Part shown: positions 45,701 through 58,874 of the stretch, in pieces | Layout: the number at the start of each line of letters is the position of its first letter | How positions within the stretch are numbered: position 1 is the first letter of the stretch | Source: Acanthococcus lagerstroemiae | Lineage: Eukaryota > Arthropoda > Insecta > Hemiptera > Eriococcidae | Direction of reading: 5' to 3' | NCBI GenBank assembly: GCA_031841125.1 | Contig: CM063109.1 | Coordinates: 24,089,321 to 24,153,320, forward strand | Length of the DNA: 64,000 bases | The notes under the pieces: model-generated | Told to the model about the DNA's origin: nothing | Databases searched by the model: none | What the model saw: only the letters and a program-made list of their open reading frames with translations | Position numbers and translations under genes: made by a program

Positions 45701-48520
45701 CTCGTCCGAAACATAATGTAGGAAGAGTTTTATAAACGTACATCATATTTGAAACTGACTGGAGATTTTCATGTTTTCCTTCCATTAGGATGAAAAAGTG
45801 TACATACGGATTTAGCTTGCGAAAGATGCGGTCTTTGTTGGTTTGTTAGAAATCGTTTTGTAAAATATCGAATGAATAAATATACGAAATTGGGTTTAAT
45901 AAAACGGAAAATACAACCGTGTAACTTTGTATCAGCAGTTTCCTAGATTTTAGAAGGCGAGGATTGAGCCTCGTATAAATGGTAAAATGGCCGAAGCAAA
46001 AGGATGAAAGAATAACTTACCCACCTGTATGCCGTTAGCATACGTTCAATTTGTGGGTAAGTAATTGTAAAAAAAAAACACAACGGCATGACTTATTTCG
46101 TTTTTCAATGGTTTTATAGAGCACTATAGCTGACCACCTTCGCGGCAAATCTTGACCACAGGCTAAACTGAGCTGGCTAAAGTAACTTAAATAAAGTGAG
46201 TCACTCGGAGGAACACTGGGGTCTAGCTCTGTAACGCAGTACATGTAAGTTATTACTTATCAAACGAATTATTTGGCGCTCAGAATGCCTCACACTTGGT
46301 TTCCAGACTTGAGACTGGCTGAGTATTATTTTACACGGGTATCCTTTGCTGTAACCACAGGTATAGACACCTTTAATGTCGGGTAGATACATGTTTCTTT
46401 AGAATGGGTTAATAAATTTGTTTATCAAATTGGAAGTTTGATTGGTAATAATGCACCCACAAGCAAACAAACACTTTTATATATATTAGAGATTATCTCT
46501 TTTACATTTCCCAACCATGAACATATGCACCCCCTCCTTCAACTGCCTTATAAATCAATTCAATATGCTGAAAATTTCATCGCTGTGGTTGTTACTGCAT
46601 ACATCTTCAAATCACTTCTGTACACTGCTATCAAGCTTCTTTCTGAAAAATAGAATACACAAGGACCAACTTCATTAGAGGGCATGTGAGTACAGGTTGA
46701 TACGAATAATGGGGCCAAACAAGCATCATATAAGCTCCGAAAGAGCCCAAAGTAGGCAAACTCACTTTTTGTTCCATCGTTGGGGTGCCGGAGTTATTTC
46801 TTGTTGACTTATCCACAGGCTCATTGATTCTATCATTCTGCTAAGTAGCTGCACTGCTCCAGTCTTATAATAGAAACGTTATCCGCCGATGGGACTTCGA
46901 ATTTCAGCTTAGTTAGATAAACTACGAACAGAAATTGTGAAAACTGCCGATTTCACATTTTTCTATCTCCTTTGCTCTGCGGCTTATCATGCACCCCCCC
47001 CCTCTGTTCCATGTATTCGAATACATGACTTAGATGGTACTTTCAATGCTGATTACGATGCCGTTTGCCATTTTTTCCTAGTACGTCTTAACTTGTTGTA
47101 AATTTGAGTTGAAGTTTCAAAAATTGCTGAAATCGAGCTACTTTGGAACAGGGTATAATAAATTAGGAGATGAACTGAATTCTCCTTTTGGTGCTATTGT
47201 GTTATTTACATGTAGGAGCGTACACTGCGAAATTTTCAGGCAAATCAGATGACAGTTGAGCAAATTATTTAAGTTTTTAGGAAGTTCATAAGAGCACTAT
47301 ATGTTAGTTTCAAGAAAACGTAATTTTTAACATGTTTATTTGGCGTGATTTCGTCTGAGAATACATTTACATCTCTGTAGAAAGTAACAAAATTAAAAAA
47401 GTAATTCCTAAAGACTTTTATAAACTCTAAAAGTCAAAGTACAGAAATGACATTGAAATTTCCTATTCGTATTGTGAAAGTTTTGTATTGCCCTTTGTGC
47501 TTCTTTATAAATACAAAAGAATAGCAGTGTGACCACTGCAGGTTTCGCAAGCATCTCTTTTCAAGGGAGGCGTTCGAGCCTGTTTTTCCAGATGAAAAGT
47601 CTTTCCGAAAAATATGTACTTAACCCTGCAATGCCACGCATAGTTTGTTACGTAAATGCTACAAAATGGTCTTTTTAAGCATGGGGGGGGGCGGTATGTT
47701 AACAGATTCTCTCTGAATCTTTACTAGGTAATCCTTAGTGCCTCTTCACTCTCTTTAGAATAAAATCATGTTCGTTGTTATTTCTCTAACAATTATGTGT
47801 AACCGTCCGATAAAAAAGCTAAATTACAAGTTTTTTTTTTTTAATTTTAAATAATATTTAAAAAAAAAATGGGAATCCCTGAATTCCAATATTTAGCTAA
47901 TTTTGATAGAAACTACAGTATTGTGCGAGACTGCTGGTTAAAATAAACCTTTTTACATCATAAAAAGTCATGCGAAACTGAATTACCAATTTAGACTATT
48001 ATGCCCTGAATGCTCAGAAACCCAATATTTCAGAAGTACGTAAGAAAATTTTTTTTAGGATCCCCGAATTGGGTATATACATATATGTGTCCAACGTATG
48101 GCGGTTCGAAATCGTATCATTAGCTAGTGTTTGCGCCCCAACGATCAGGGAGATACTGCTGCACATACTGTGCCGGTAAAGTTGCCTATCACGATTTTAG
48201 TGAATTTCACTAAGAGTGGCATTTAAGGGTTAACACTCCAAAACGGATGCTACTAAGAGTCTACAAATTGAATACGTCATTAAAGGTCTAAGCTCTTAAT
48301 TCGCTTGATTATTTCGATAAGGCATTGCTGGAATAATACAGAGTAACTTCACAAAGTTCACAATTTTGAGTATTTTTCATGCTTTCAAACGTACGTTCTT
48401 CAAAAATTAGACGTACTAGAGAAAAATTACCAACGGCATCGTATTCAGCGTTGAAAATACCTTCAGAATTACCTAATGGTATTTGTGGAACAGACAAAAA
48501 GTTTAAATGTGTACCGTAGT
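42730..48520. other. Large stretch without supported genes
   Basis: AT-rich DNA. Purine-rich tract at 43008-43070. No conserved protein was found on either strand; the longest frames (about 100 codons, for example 45347-45655) have no domains. A TATA-like site at 44850 is listed separately. Confidence 0.4.
44850..44858 (+). promoter_or_regulatory. TATA-box-like site
   Basis: TATAAATAG in a locally more GC-rich setting (CTCTCTATAAATAGGCGAC). No downstream ORF longer than 34 codons (45055-45159) follows closely, so a non-coding transcript, a first exon or chance are all possible. Confidence 0.25.
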
Positions 48521-48522
48521 GT

Positions 48523-49335
48523 AATCGGGGGTAACATTGATAGAAGGAAGCAGTTTTTCGCGGATTTTCTCTTTTTTCTCCTCAATAATTTTTGAACATG
48601 GGTTTTCAAATATTTATTTTCTGAAAATGCATTCAATTCTGAATAATTTGAAACCTATGTGGTTGTTGAAACACGTAAGGATAAGGGGATGGAATTTTTC
48701 TGAAAACTCAATGAAGAAATGGTCGGAAACGGGGTAACATTGATAGTGCTGAAAATACATGTAACTGAGCGGCAAAATTCGCAGGTTATTCACTGGGGGA
48801 GGGGGCATCTTTCATAGGGCATAAGTAAATGTTCTATGCGTACAAAATATCATACATTTATTGCATAGTAAGTAGTACGCAGTACGCACAGCCACGTAGA
48901 GAGACAAAGAGGGCCTGGGGGAATTTCCATGGGCCCCTCTCCTTCCAGTTCATTTTGTTCTTTTGTCAGATCGGAAAAAATTATAAGCTACGGGATAAGA
49001 GGTTTCGTTCATGGTGTAAAGAGTGATTGCTGATTTGATGTACAGTATGATGTAGTCATAAGAGTTGAATTTCAAGCCTTTTAAAAATATCAGGTCCCCT
49101 GAAAGTCCGGGCCCGGAGTATTCCCCCCTCTCCCGTCAGGATTGAGTACGTAAATTAGAAATTAAGAGTGAAAAAAAGGATGTCATCTACATATATAACA
49201 TACAGACGTATCTATATGTATTTTCATCAGTCCAACTACAATCTATGTGAATCCATTGCCCACATTGAGGAGGCGGTATCAAGAAAATAAACAGTGAATT
49301 AATAACTGTACGCTATGAATGTTACCCCGTTTCTG
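48523..49335. repeat. Possible element bounded by GGGGTAACATT inverted repeats
   Basis: CGGGGGTAACATTGATAG at about 48525 and GAAACGGGGTAACATTGATAG at about 48725 are direct repeats. The complement ATGTTACCCCGTTTC appears at about 49318-49333. This could mark a MITE of about 0.6-0.8 kb. No target duplication is evident. Confidence 0.35.
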
Positions 49336-49573
49336 AAATCCTCGAATCCTACACCTTCAATGCGAGATAATATTTTTTTAGACAAGCATCTGATTAAGTA
49401 CTTCTATCTACAGCCTAAAACAACAGTAACATGAAAAAATCTTCATTACCAGCCGACACTGCTGACTTTTGCTAAAACAAAATATTGGCAAAAAAGATCA
49501 CTGATACCAAGTCAAGAATATCGACTGAACACTCCTCTTTCCAACAAGATGGAAACAAACGCTGTAGCTTTAT

Positions 49574-49677
49574 TAGCTCGGCCGCTAGAGCGCGTGATAA
49601 TCGAAAAAACATAGTTATCAAAGTTTAGCTCGGCCGCTAGAGGGCGTAATAATCGAAAAAACATAGTTATCAAAGTT
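49574..49677. repeat. 52-bp tandem duplication
   Basis: Two adjacent units starting TAGCTCGGCCGCTAGAG and continuing AATCGAAAAAACATAGTTAT differ at only about two bases (GCGCGTGA against GGGCGTAA). Confidence 0.92.
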
Positions 49678-49695
49678 ACCCTCGATTACTGATAC

Positions 49696-49726
49696 ATAGT
49701 ATAGTGTATAAGATACACCATACTAT
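49696..49726. repeat. Hairpin
   Basis: A 14-bp stem ATAGTATAGTGTAT / ATACACCATACTAT with a 3-base loop and one G-T pair. Its role is unknown. Confidence 0.6.
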
Positions 49727-49739
49727 TTTGTCTATATAT

Positions 49740-51460
49740 TTATTTAAAATAATTCACAAGTTTGTGGAAATTACAGTACTTAACCATTAAGTAAACCCAA
49801 AATCTAAAACCCAAAATCAATATTATTTTAACATCTCTTACTTATCTTCTACTTTGGCACACTAAAAGTTAACACTTTTTTTAATAAACTCATCAGTTAG
49901 AGGGTTTAAATTCAGGTCAATTTGCTGATGGATATTCAATATTACAAGTGATTTAAAGTTCAGCACTTAAGGAATCCCGTAGGTATGTATTAATGCGGAC
50001 GTCCACGAGAAAAGGGGCATAATTGTCGGTATGGAGTAAAGCACACAGTACAATAAACTAGAAAGGAATTACCTTTCCTACAAGCCCTCTTGTCGAGTCT
50101 GCTAGGTGAAAAACTCGACGGAGAAAAGGAATTCAAACGTTGAGTACTCAAAAAGCTCATTTTACGGAAATAAGGTTTAAAGTTTTTTTTAGTGAAAATA
50201 CAAATTTCGGAAACAATGAAGAGCTAAAATGAAACGGGAATAGTTGGAATGGATCAGGCACCATCAAAAACGGGTAACCGCATTGAAATTAATCATCTAG
50301 ATACCTCAGAACCCATGTGAAAAAGTATAGAACAAAATCGACATCTATGTACCTTTTATACGAAAAGTTCATTTTATTTATATGAAAGTATAAAAACATC
50401 GGGAACGAATATTAATAAACAAGATGAACGAAACGAAACTCATGACTTGCGGGTTCTTTGAGGGACTGCCTATAAATTATAAATGGAATGCTGACTCTGA
50501 AATTTCAGTACCATGAAGTGTTATGACAACCTTTATACCGTACTAGGCTTGTGATTCTAAAATTTTAACACCAAAGAATTATTCCAAGAATTCAAGTTCT
50601 CATATTTATATCATAAATATAATTTCTGAATTCTGATCAACTTTTTTATTTTCCATCATTTAAAGAGAGTACAAAGTAGCCTAATTTCTTAACTCTCTTC
50701 AGAAAAAATTCAGCTCTGTCTTTAGCATTATTTGAAAGAAAATCTAGCTCCCTTTGGCACATTTTTGAACGACACATAGCGCCAACAGAACTTGTGATCG
50801 GGTAACACTAGACTCAACATCTATGTCTCTTTTTCTCAAGACACTTTTTTCGATCTCATGCGAGAACGAAGCTACATACAGCGTGGCGACAAAAACCACA
50901 AGGAAACACACAAGTTTTCCTATTAGAATCAGTCATAATCTCAAAATTGATTTGTTCACTCATTTTTACAAAATTGGCTGTAACGCCAAAACTGCGGTCG
51001 ACAACTATGTCCCTTTTTTCGTGGACGTCCACAATTTTAATAACCGAAATATTTCATATTCATGAATCAAGCCCACTTCATTACGTCACTTTCATCCGTC
51101 AGTTCTCAAATAGCAAAACTTTTTTTGGAGGGGGGGGGGCTATGTAACGAACAGCGAAACCTTTAGTTCGCTGTTACTAAGCAATATGTATAAAATTGTA
51201 AGTTTCAGTTGAAAGCTCCGTGCGATGCATTTTGTTCAGTGCATCACATCTAACACTGGACCTACCGAGGGTAACATATTTGCTAGAAAAAAATTGAGGA
51301 AATATCTTCATAGTAAGTACTTGAGCATCGAAGCACTGAAAATTTCTCAAAAATATTGTTTGTAAATGGAAAGTAGAATAAAGCAAACTTAGGAAGTTTT
51401 TTTTTTCGAAAAAGAGATATATTTAGGGTAAATACATAAATAGATCTGGAATTAAAACTG
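49740..51460. other. No recognised feature
   Basis: AT-rich DNA with one G-run near 51131. No supported gene. Confidence 0.4.
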
Positions 51461-51469
51461 AAATTTCTT

Positions 51470-51930
51470 CGAACGTATATTTGGAGTATAGCACTGTATA
51501 GATGTGAAACCTGGACAATAGGAACATGAGCAAGAAAAAAGATAGAAGCTTTTGAAATGTGGTGTTATCTGAGAATGTTGAAAGAATCAAATGGATAGAA
51601 AAGATCAGGAATGAGGAAGTATTGAGGCGAATAAGAAGGAACGAGAAATTGGGAATATAATTGTAAAAAGAAGAGTTAAAATGATAGGAATATGATACTG
51701 TTAATTATTACTGCTAGAGGGAATGATTGAGGGGAAAAAATAAAAAAGGAAGCAAAGAGTGAGCTGGTGAAGAAGAGAGAAGAGGTAATGAAGAATACAA
51801 AGTGTCGATTCTTCTCAGAAATGAAAAGATTAACACAGGCGAGAGAAAAGTGAAGAGAAGCAACCTACCAGTTAAAGAGACTAAGGAATAGATCATCATA
51901 ATCATCATAATCATCATCATCAAAAGTAGG
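51470..51930 (+). mobile_element. RTE-type LINE, 3' end, copy C
   Basis: Several frames read SIALYRCETWTIG, KKIEAFEMWCYLRM and, after stops, RFFSEMKRLTQAREK, matching copy B (ALYGCETWTIGEP; IEAFDMWCYRR). It ends in an (ATC)n-rich tail (51893-51925: ATCATCATAATCATCATAATC, then ATCATCATCAAAAG), the same tail type as copy B. Dead 5'-truncated copy. Confidence 0.8.
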
Positions 51931-52954
51931 TACATTATCAACAATTTTTCTTACATCGTGGCTTTGCTCGATTTTTTCGTCGTGGTGGCTCCGATAATTT
52001 GGTTGACAACAGCGAAAGAACAAAGAACGTGATCACTCCCACCATCGTAGAAAATAATAATACCGGCCAATTTCAAAATTTCCGCCACAACAAAGGAAGT
52101 TTTTAGGCCCTGGATACCGAATCCTGAAAATGTTCTTTCATTCTCCTCAATAGAAATGACTCGAGCTTATAATATGAGTAATAATTCTCCAAAGAAAATA
52201 TTGAAGGAAACACTTTTTTTTATTTTAAATTTTATATTGAAATACGCCTTTTTTCGAGAATTACCCTTATACAATTAACCTTTCTCAATCCAAAATTATT
52301 TCCATCGTTCGTCATGGCCGAAAACGAAAGAATCTTTCATAACTAATTACAAATAACGAAAATATAGTTTTAGTTTCATGCTGAAATTAATAAAATCCTC
52401 GATTCGACTTCGCGCGCATTAATTTTAATTAAAAAATGTTCATAAAAATAGAAGTTGAATTTTTATATTAAGTTTTTTTATTTTTTCCCCTTGCTCATTT
52501 TTTCTTTGTTTTCTTCTCCGTTCTTCTCTTTCTCGCTTTCTCTCTCTGCTCTATTAAAAATTAACCGGGGGTTTAAAATTGGCTTTCGTTAAACAACTGT
52601 TTTCAATATCGAAATAAGGAATAAATTATTAAAGAAAATTATTCAAGTATAACGTACAAGGAACGCACTCGAAATACGTAATGAAAAAATTCAAGTTTAA
52701 TCAAAAGGAACCGGCATAATTAGAAGAAAAAATTCGAGGAGAGTTTACAAGGAATAAGCGCATGTAGAAGGGGAATCGTTAGTCGTTTGAATTTTAATCT
52801 TTATTACGCGTGGAATATTATAAAATTGTAATCGAGAAAAATGACTGAAGCTGGAACTGAAGAATTTTAAATTATTGTTTTCTGCCAAACAGTAATTTTC
52901 TAATTGCCAGAGAGATCTCTAGTGAAAATGTTTTACTCCACACCTACACAGAAA

Positions 52955-55913
52955 GTACATTCATACCCCCTGTTGCTCATAGCTTGTATAATAATTTCAC
53001 GCTTTCTTAAGATGCGCGAGCAGCAACACAAAGCATCGTAACTTCATTATTCTCTCCCTAGAGTTGTCTTAATCTAGGAGTACTACACCTTGCCGCTTGC
53101 CGAGTCGAAGGGCGAAATTCCAGCAGCTAACAAGTTTGTGGTACCCTTGCATACAAACATTTCTGTCGTTGCTCTGATATGCAGCCGTCTCTGTCACCCC
53201 CTGCTTCCAGTGTTGCGAGACTGAAAATTTGAGAATTAAATGAAAAGGCCTACCTATTAAAAAGTTTGAAAAAACTAAAAAAAGAGATAAACATACTGAA
53301 AAAGCTAAATAAACGAGAGCAGTGTTACCAAACAGAAAATTTACTGAGGATCTTGAAAAGACTATGAGGCGATCCTCTCCTCTCGAATATACATTTGTGA
53401 TATGCATCGAGAAAAGGGGTTTAGTAAGCAAAACCCAAGTTTCCCAGGAGAACGAAAACAAATTTTGAATGCGAATATATTTGGATTAGAGCGATCAACT
53501 TTGATAGCTTGTACAAACCTAAATCATTTTAAAGATTTTTTTCGATAACATAACGTGAAGGAGCAGGTCCTAATTTGTAGTAGGTATAAATCGAGGAAAA
53601 TCTTAAAATCGAATTTTTTGCTCACTAACCACCTTTTCTCGATGTAGGTCACATTTTTGTACAGATAAATCATCTAATTGTTCGGCCTGGTCAGTTTCTG
53701 CGTACGTAGTACGATGTGAACGTCTCACAAACATATTTTGTTTCTAGCATACCTGCATTTCCTGTACGTGATTTTTTCAAAACCACGTTCTTCCTCTTCT
53801 TCTTTTTATTCTCATGATTCACTCTCCTTTTTTCCATTCTCGATCGGCCAGTTCAGTTACAGTTGAGTTACTGTGTATATCTTTAGCACTCGCATTATGA
53901 TTTTACTATCGATCGCCCTATACATGCGCTTTTTCTACTCGGGTAATTCTCCGGAAAATGGACAATTCATGAAAATGGGCTGTAACTCTGCCACTTATTA
54001 TCAGAATGCTATGCGCAACATGTCAAAATTGAGGGAATGAACTCTTCTGATGGAGACAGTGGTAAAAGCTCTCCCTAGTTCAGCAGAACATCCTTAGAAA
54101 ATCGAAAATACACCTGAAATATCCATCAACGTGGGTGTCAACCTGGTCTAGTTCCGTGTTTTTTTTTTTTTTGCTCACTGGAAGGGTTTCATACATAATT
54201 TTCAGGAACTACTGTTTCACATTGTTGAAGAGGTAAGTTGAGGCAACACGGTATACCTAGGTCTTACAATCTTTTTCTAACCAAGTTAAGTAACCTTTAG
54301 AATGCCTCAAAGTTGTGTCTAGGAAGAGATATGTCCTTCAACGTGGATAATTTTCAAACCTCTCTGTAGGGTTCCACTATAAGCATAAACTTCTCTCAAA
54401 TGCTCATATAACTTCCTCATAACTTCCTCTAGAAGGCTGTGTAAGAACTTCTGTGAAATAATGATAATTTGTATGCTAAAATACTCATTTATTGCTGAGA
54501 TCCTGGTTTCTAAAAAAAAAGTGCCCTTCATCGTGGACATCAACAGCCATATTGAATTTACAGCTCGGAATTTGTAAACACGTAATAATATATCTAATGT
54601 TGGCCACATTACATTCAGCAACATGTATAAAATATTCTCCGCATATTTACCCAATGGGAAAAGGAAAAAGGCGATTTTGTCCTTAAACGTGGACATAAAA
54701 TATTATTCAATCTTTCGACACTTAGAAGCAGTCTGTAGAAACAGCCTTTAAATCTCCTTCGTGCAGAGACTACTTTCCTAGATGAATTTTTGGTACTTCC
54801 TAAAACCGTGAGATTGTAACCCACGGTGCCACTGTGTGATCGTACAGCCTCATCTTATGACACTATGTAAACGTGAAAAATTTGTCTTTCAACGTGGGAA
54901 ACAATTTTTTTTTACAACCCCCCCCCTCCCCCAAAAAATCAAATTTAAGCCCGGCCGGTACCGGAATATGGTTTTTCAATACCAAGTATCGACTTCAACG
55001 AAAAAAAATTGAAAAGTGAACCTCTTTTTTGTTTTTGTCCACGTTGAATTGTCCATTTTTCGGAGAATCACCCACTCGCTCTCGGGATTCAACATGCCCT
55101 CGCTACTGTCCGGACTGAACACTTCTCGCACAAATTCCCGCCCCCCCCAAAAAAAAAACAATTAGAAAAAGAGTTGGACAAAAGGGCTTGAAAAGCTATT
55201 TGTGTATGAGAGCTTAAAAGTGATGCAAGCGTTGAATTTTGATGCTGATATGCAGCAGTTGAGAGAGAAAGAGCTAAAGAAACGCTAGGAATTAAACTGA
55301 AAATTCTCCAAGTTGAATGAGCTAAAACAGAGTTAAATTTTAGCTCCAGAAGATCCAAAAAGCAACACTGCCTACTTTGATGAACTGATTCATAAGAGGG
55401 TGAACAGATCTTCCTCGAGATAGTAACAGTATACAGTACGTCAAACGAATCAATGGTATAGCCAGCCCAGTACTCGAGGGGTTCTGGCCTTGACCTCAAC
55501 TGGCAGGAATATATTCGTCATGAACGAACCTTGCTAGACCTGCTCCTCACTAAATTCTACTGGTTAATCGGTCTTCATTCGCAGCTGAGCCTGAGAAACA
55601 AAAGACTCATCTACACCTCAATTTTCCACCCAGCATGGAGCTATGAGGCAGAAATTTGAGGTTCCATATCGAGATGATCCAACCTCCTGACGATCGAAAG
55701 ATTCCAGAACAAATACATGCGAGCCATTATCGGAGCACACTGGTACATTCGCAACGAACTCGCACTCAACCCTGTCAACCTCATCATTCAGAGGCAAGCT
55801 ACCAGATTCAAAGGTTACATCGACACCCGAACGTAGAAGCCCTCATACTACTAGACGTCAGGAACAACAAAAAGCTACAATCCCACATGGATACTATTTG
55901 TGGCACACTAAAA
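52955..55913. repeat. 2.96-kb tandem duplication, first unit
   Basis: Begins GTACATTCATACCCCCTG and ends TTTGTGGCACACTAAAA. The second unit starts at 55914 with an offset of 2959-2961 bp and only scattered differences (for example CGTGTTTTTT against CGTTTTTTTT near 54155/57113). The junction has AAA microhomology with the left flank (CAGAAAGTACATT). The unit contains an AT-rich body with a minus-strand 130-codon frame (53069-53461, no known domain) and a Jockey-type LINE end at 55545-55870. Confidence 0.95.
55545..55870 (+). mobile_element. Jockey-type LINE 3' fragment (in unit 1)
   Basis: Reads LLTKFYWLIGLHSQLSLRNK, then IYTSIFHPAWSYEAEIWGS, then IERFQNKYMRAIIGAHWYIRN, and continues to QRQATRFKGYID. 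This is the conserved segment after the RT in Jockey-clade elements (xxYWxxG...LSLxNKxxxYxxIxxPxWxYxxxxWG). No RT core precedes it in readable form. Confidence 0.8.
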
Positions 55914-58874
55914 GTACATTCATACCCCCTGTTGCTCATAGCTTGTATAATAATTTCACGCTTTCTTAAGATGCGCGAGCAGCAACACAAAGCATCGTAA
56001 CTTCATTATTCTCTCCCTAGAGTTGTCTTAATCTAGGAGTACTACACCTTGCCGCTTGCCGAGTCGAAGGGCGAAATTCCAGCAGCTAACAAGTTTGTGG
56101 TACCCTTGCATACAAACATTTCTGTCGTTGCTCTGATATGCAGCCGTCTCTGTCACCCCCTGCTTCCAGTGTTGCGAGACTGAAAATTTGAGAATTAAAT
56201 GAAAAGGCCTACCTATTAAAAAGTTTGAAAAAACTAAAAAAAGAGATAAACATACTGAAAAAGCTAAATAAACGAGAGCAGTGTTACCAAACAGAAAATT
56301 TACTGAGGATCTTGAAAAGACTATGAGGCGATCCTCTCCTCTCGAATATACATTTGTGATATGCATCGAGAAAAGGGGTTTAGTAAGCAAAACCCAAGTT
56401 TCCCAGGAGAACGAAAACAAATTTTGAATGCGAATATATTTGGATTAGAGCGATCAACTTTGATAGCTTGTACAAACCTAAATCATTTTTAAGATTTTTT
56501 TCGATAACATAACGTGAAGGAGCAGGTCCTAATTTGTAGTAGGTATAAATCGAGGAAAATCTTAAAATCGAATTTTTTGCTCACTAACCACCTTTTCTCG
56601 ATGCAGGTCACATTTTTGTACAGATAAATCATCTAATTGTTCGGCCTGGTCAGTTTCTGTGTACGTAGTACGATGTGAACGTCTCACAAACATATTTTGT
56701 CTCTAGCATACCTGCATTTCCTGTACGTGATTTTTTTCAAAACCACGTTCTTCCTCTCCTTCTTTTTATTCTCATGATTCACTCTCCTTTTTTTCATTCT
56801 CGATCGGCCAGTTCAGTTACAGTTGAGTTACTGTGTATATCTTTAGCACTCGCATTATGATTTTACTATCGATCGTCCTATACACGCGCTTTTTCTACTC
56901 GAGTAATTCGCCGAAAAATGGACAATTCATGTAAATGGGCTGTAACTCTGCCACTTATTATCAGAATGCTATGCGCAACATGTCAAAATTGAGGGAATGA
57001 ACTCTTCTGATGGAGACAGTGGTAAAAGCTCTCCCTAGTTCAGCAGAACATCCTTAGAAAATCGAAAATACACCTGAAATATCCATCAACGTGGGTGTCA
57101 ACCTGGTCTAGTTCCGTTTTTTTTTTTTTTGCTCGCTGGAAGGGTTTCATACATAATTTTCAGGAACTACTGTTTCACATTGTTGAAGAGGTAAGTTGAG
57201 GCAACACGGTATACCTAGGTCTTACAATCTTTTTCTAACCAAGTTAAGTAACCTTTAGAATGCCTCAAAGTTGTGTCTAGGAAGAGATATGTCCTTCAAC
57301 GTGGATAATTTTCAAACCTCTCTGTAGGGTTCCACTATAAGCATAAACTTCTCTCAAATGCTCATATAACTTCCTCATAACTTCCTCTAGAAGGCTGTGT
57401 AAGAACTTCTGTGAAATAATGATAATTTGTATGCTAAAATACTCATTTATTGCTGAGATCCTGGTTTCTAAAAAAAAAAGTGCCCTTCATCGTGGACATC
57501 AACAGCCATATTGAATTTACAGCTCGGAATTTGTAAACACGTAATAATATATCTAATGTTGGCCACATTACATTCAGCAACATGTATAAAATATTCTCCG
57601 CATATTTACCCAATAGGAAAAGGAAAAAGGCGATTTTGTCCTTAAACGTGGACATAAAATATTATTCAATCTTTCGACACTTAGAAGCAGTCTGTAGAAA
57701 CAGCCTTTAAATCTCCTTCGTGCAGAGACTACTTTCCTAGATGAATTTTTGGTACTTCCTAAAACCGTGAGATTGTAACCCACGGTGCCACTGTGTGATC
57801 GTACAGCCTCATCTTATGACACTATGTAAACGTGAAAAATTTGTCTTTCAACGTGGGAAACAATTTTTTTTTACAACCCCCCCCCTCCCCCAAAAATCAA
57901 ATTTAAGCCCGGCCGGTACCGGAATATGGTTTTTCAATACCAAGTATCGACTTCAACGAAAAAAAATTGAAAAGTGAACCTCTTTTTTGTTTTTGTCCAC
58001 GTTGAATTGTCCATTTTTCGGAGAATCACCCACTCGCTCTCGGGACTCAACATGCCCTCGCTACTGTCTGGACTGAACACTTCTCGCACAAATTCCCGCC
58101 CCCCCCCCAAAAAAAAAACAATTAGAAAAAGAGTTGGACAAAAGGGCTTGAAAAGCTATTTGTGTATGAGAGCTTAAAAGTGATGCAAGCGTTGAATTTT
58201 GATGCTGATATGCAGCAGTTGAGAGAGAAAGAGCTAAAGAAACGCTAGGAATTAAACTGAAAATTCTCCAAGTTGAATGAGCTAAAACAGAGTTAAATTT
58301 TAGCTCCAGAAGATCCAAAAAGCAACACTGCCTACTTTGATGAACTGATTCATAAGAGGGTGAACAGATCTTCCTCGAGATAGTAACAGTATACAGTACG
58401 TCAAACGAATCAATGGTATAGCCAGCCCAGTACTCGAGGGGGTTCTGGCCTTGACCTCAACTGGCAGGAATATATTCGTCATGAACGAACCTTGCTAGAC
58501 CTGCTCCTCACTAAATTCTACTGGTTAATCGGTCTTCATTCGCAGCTGAGCCTGAGAAACAAAAGACTCATCTACACCTCAATTTTCCACCCAGCATGGA
58601 GCTATGAGGCAGAAATTTGAGGTTCCATATCGAGATGATCCAACCTCCTGACGATCGAAAGATTCCAGAACAAATACATGCGAGCCATTATCGGAGCACA
58701 CTGGTACATTCGCAACGAACTCGCACTCGACCCTGTCAACCTCATCATTCAGAGGCAAGCTACCAGATTCAAAGGTTACATCGACACCCGAACGTAGAAG
58801 CCCTCATACTGCTAGACGTCAGGAACAACAAAAAGCTACAATCCCACATGGATACTATTTGTGGCACACTAAAA
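55914..58874. repeat. 2.96-kb tandem duplication, second unit
   Basis: Nearly identical to 52955-55913. The 130-codon minus frame recurs unchanged at 56028-56420. The right edge runs directly into the palindrome at 58834, so the last 41 bases of the unit are also the outer end of a palindrome arm. Confidence 0.95.
58505..58832 (+). mobile_element. Jockey-type LINE 3' fragment (in unit 2)
   Basis: Duplicate of the fragment at 55545-55870 with a few substitutions (for example ALDPVN for ALNPVN). Its last bases (AGCTACAATCCCACATGG) reappear inverted at 61055-61072. Confidence 0.8.

Noticed and set aside
53069..53461. 130-codon minus-strand ORF as a duplicated gene (also at 56028-56420)
   Set aside because: It is identical in both units only because the whole 2.96-kb segment is duplicated; no domain, splice or composition support.
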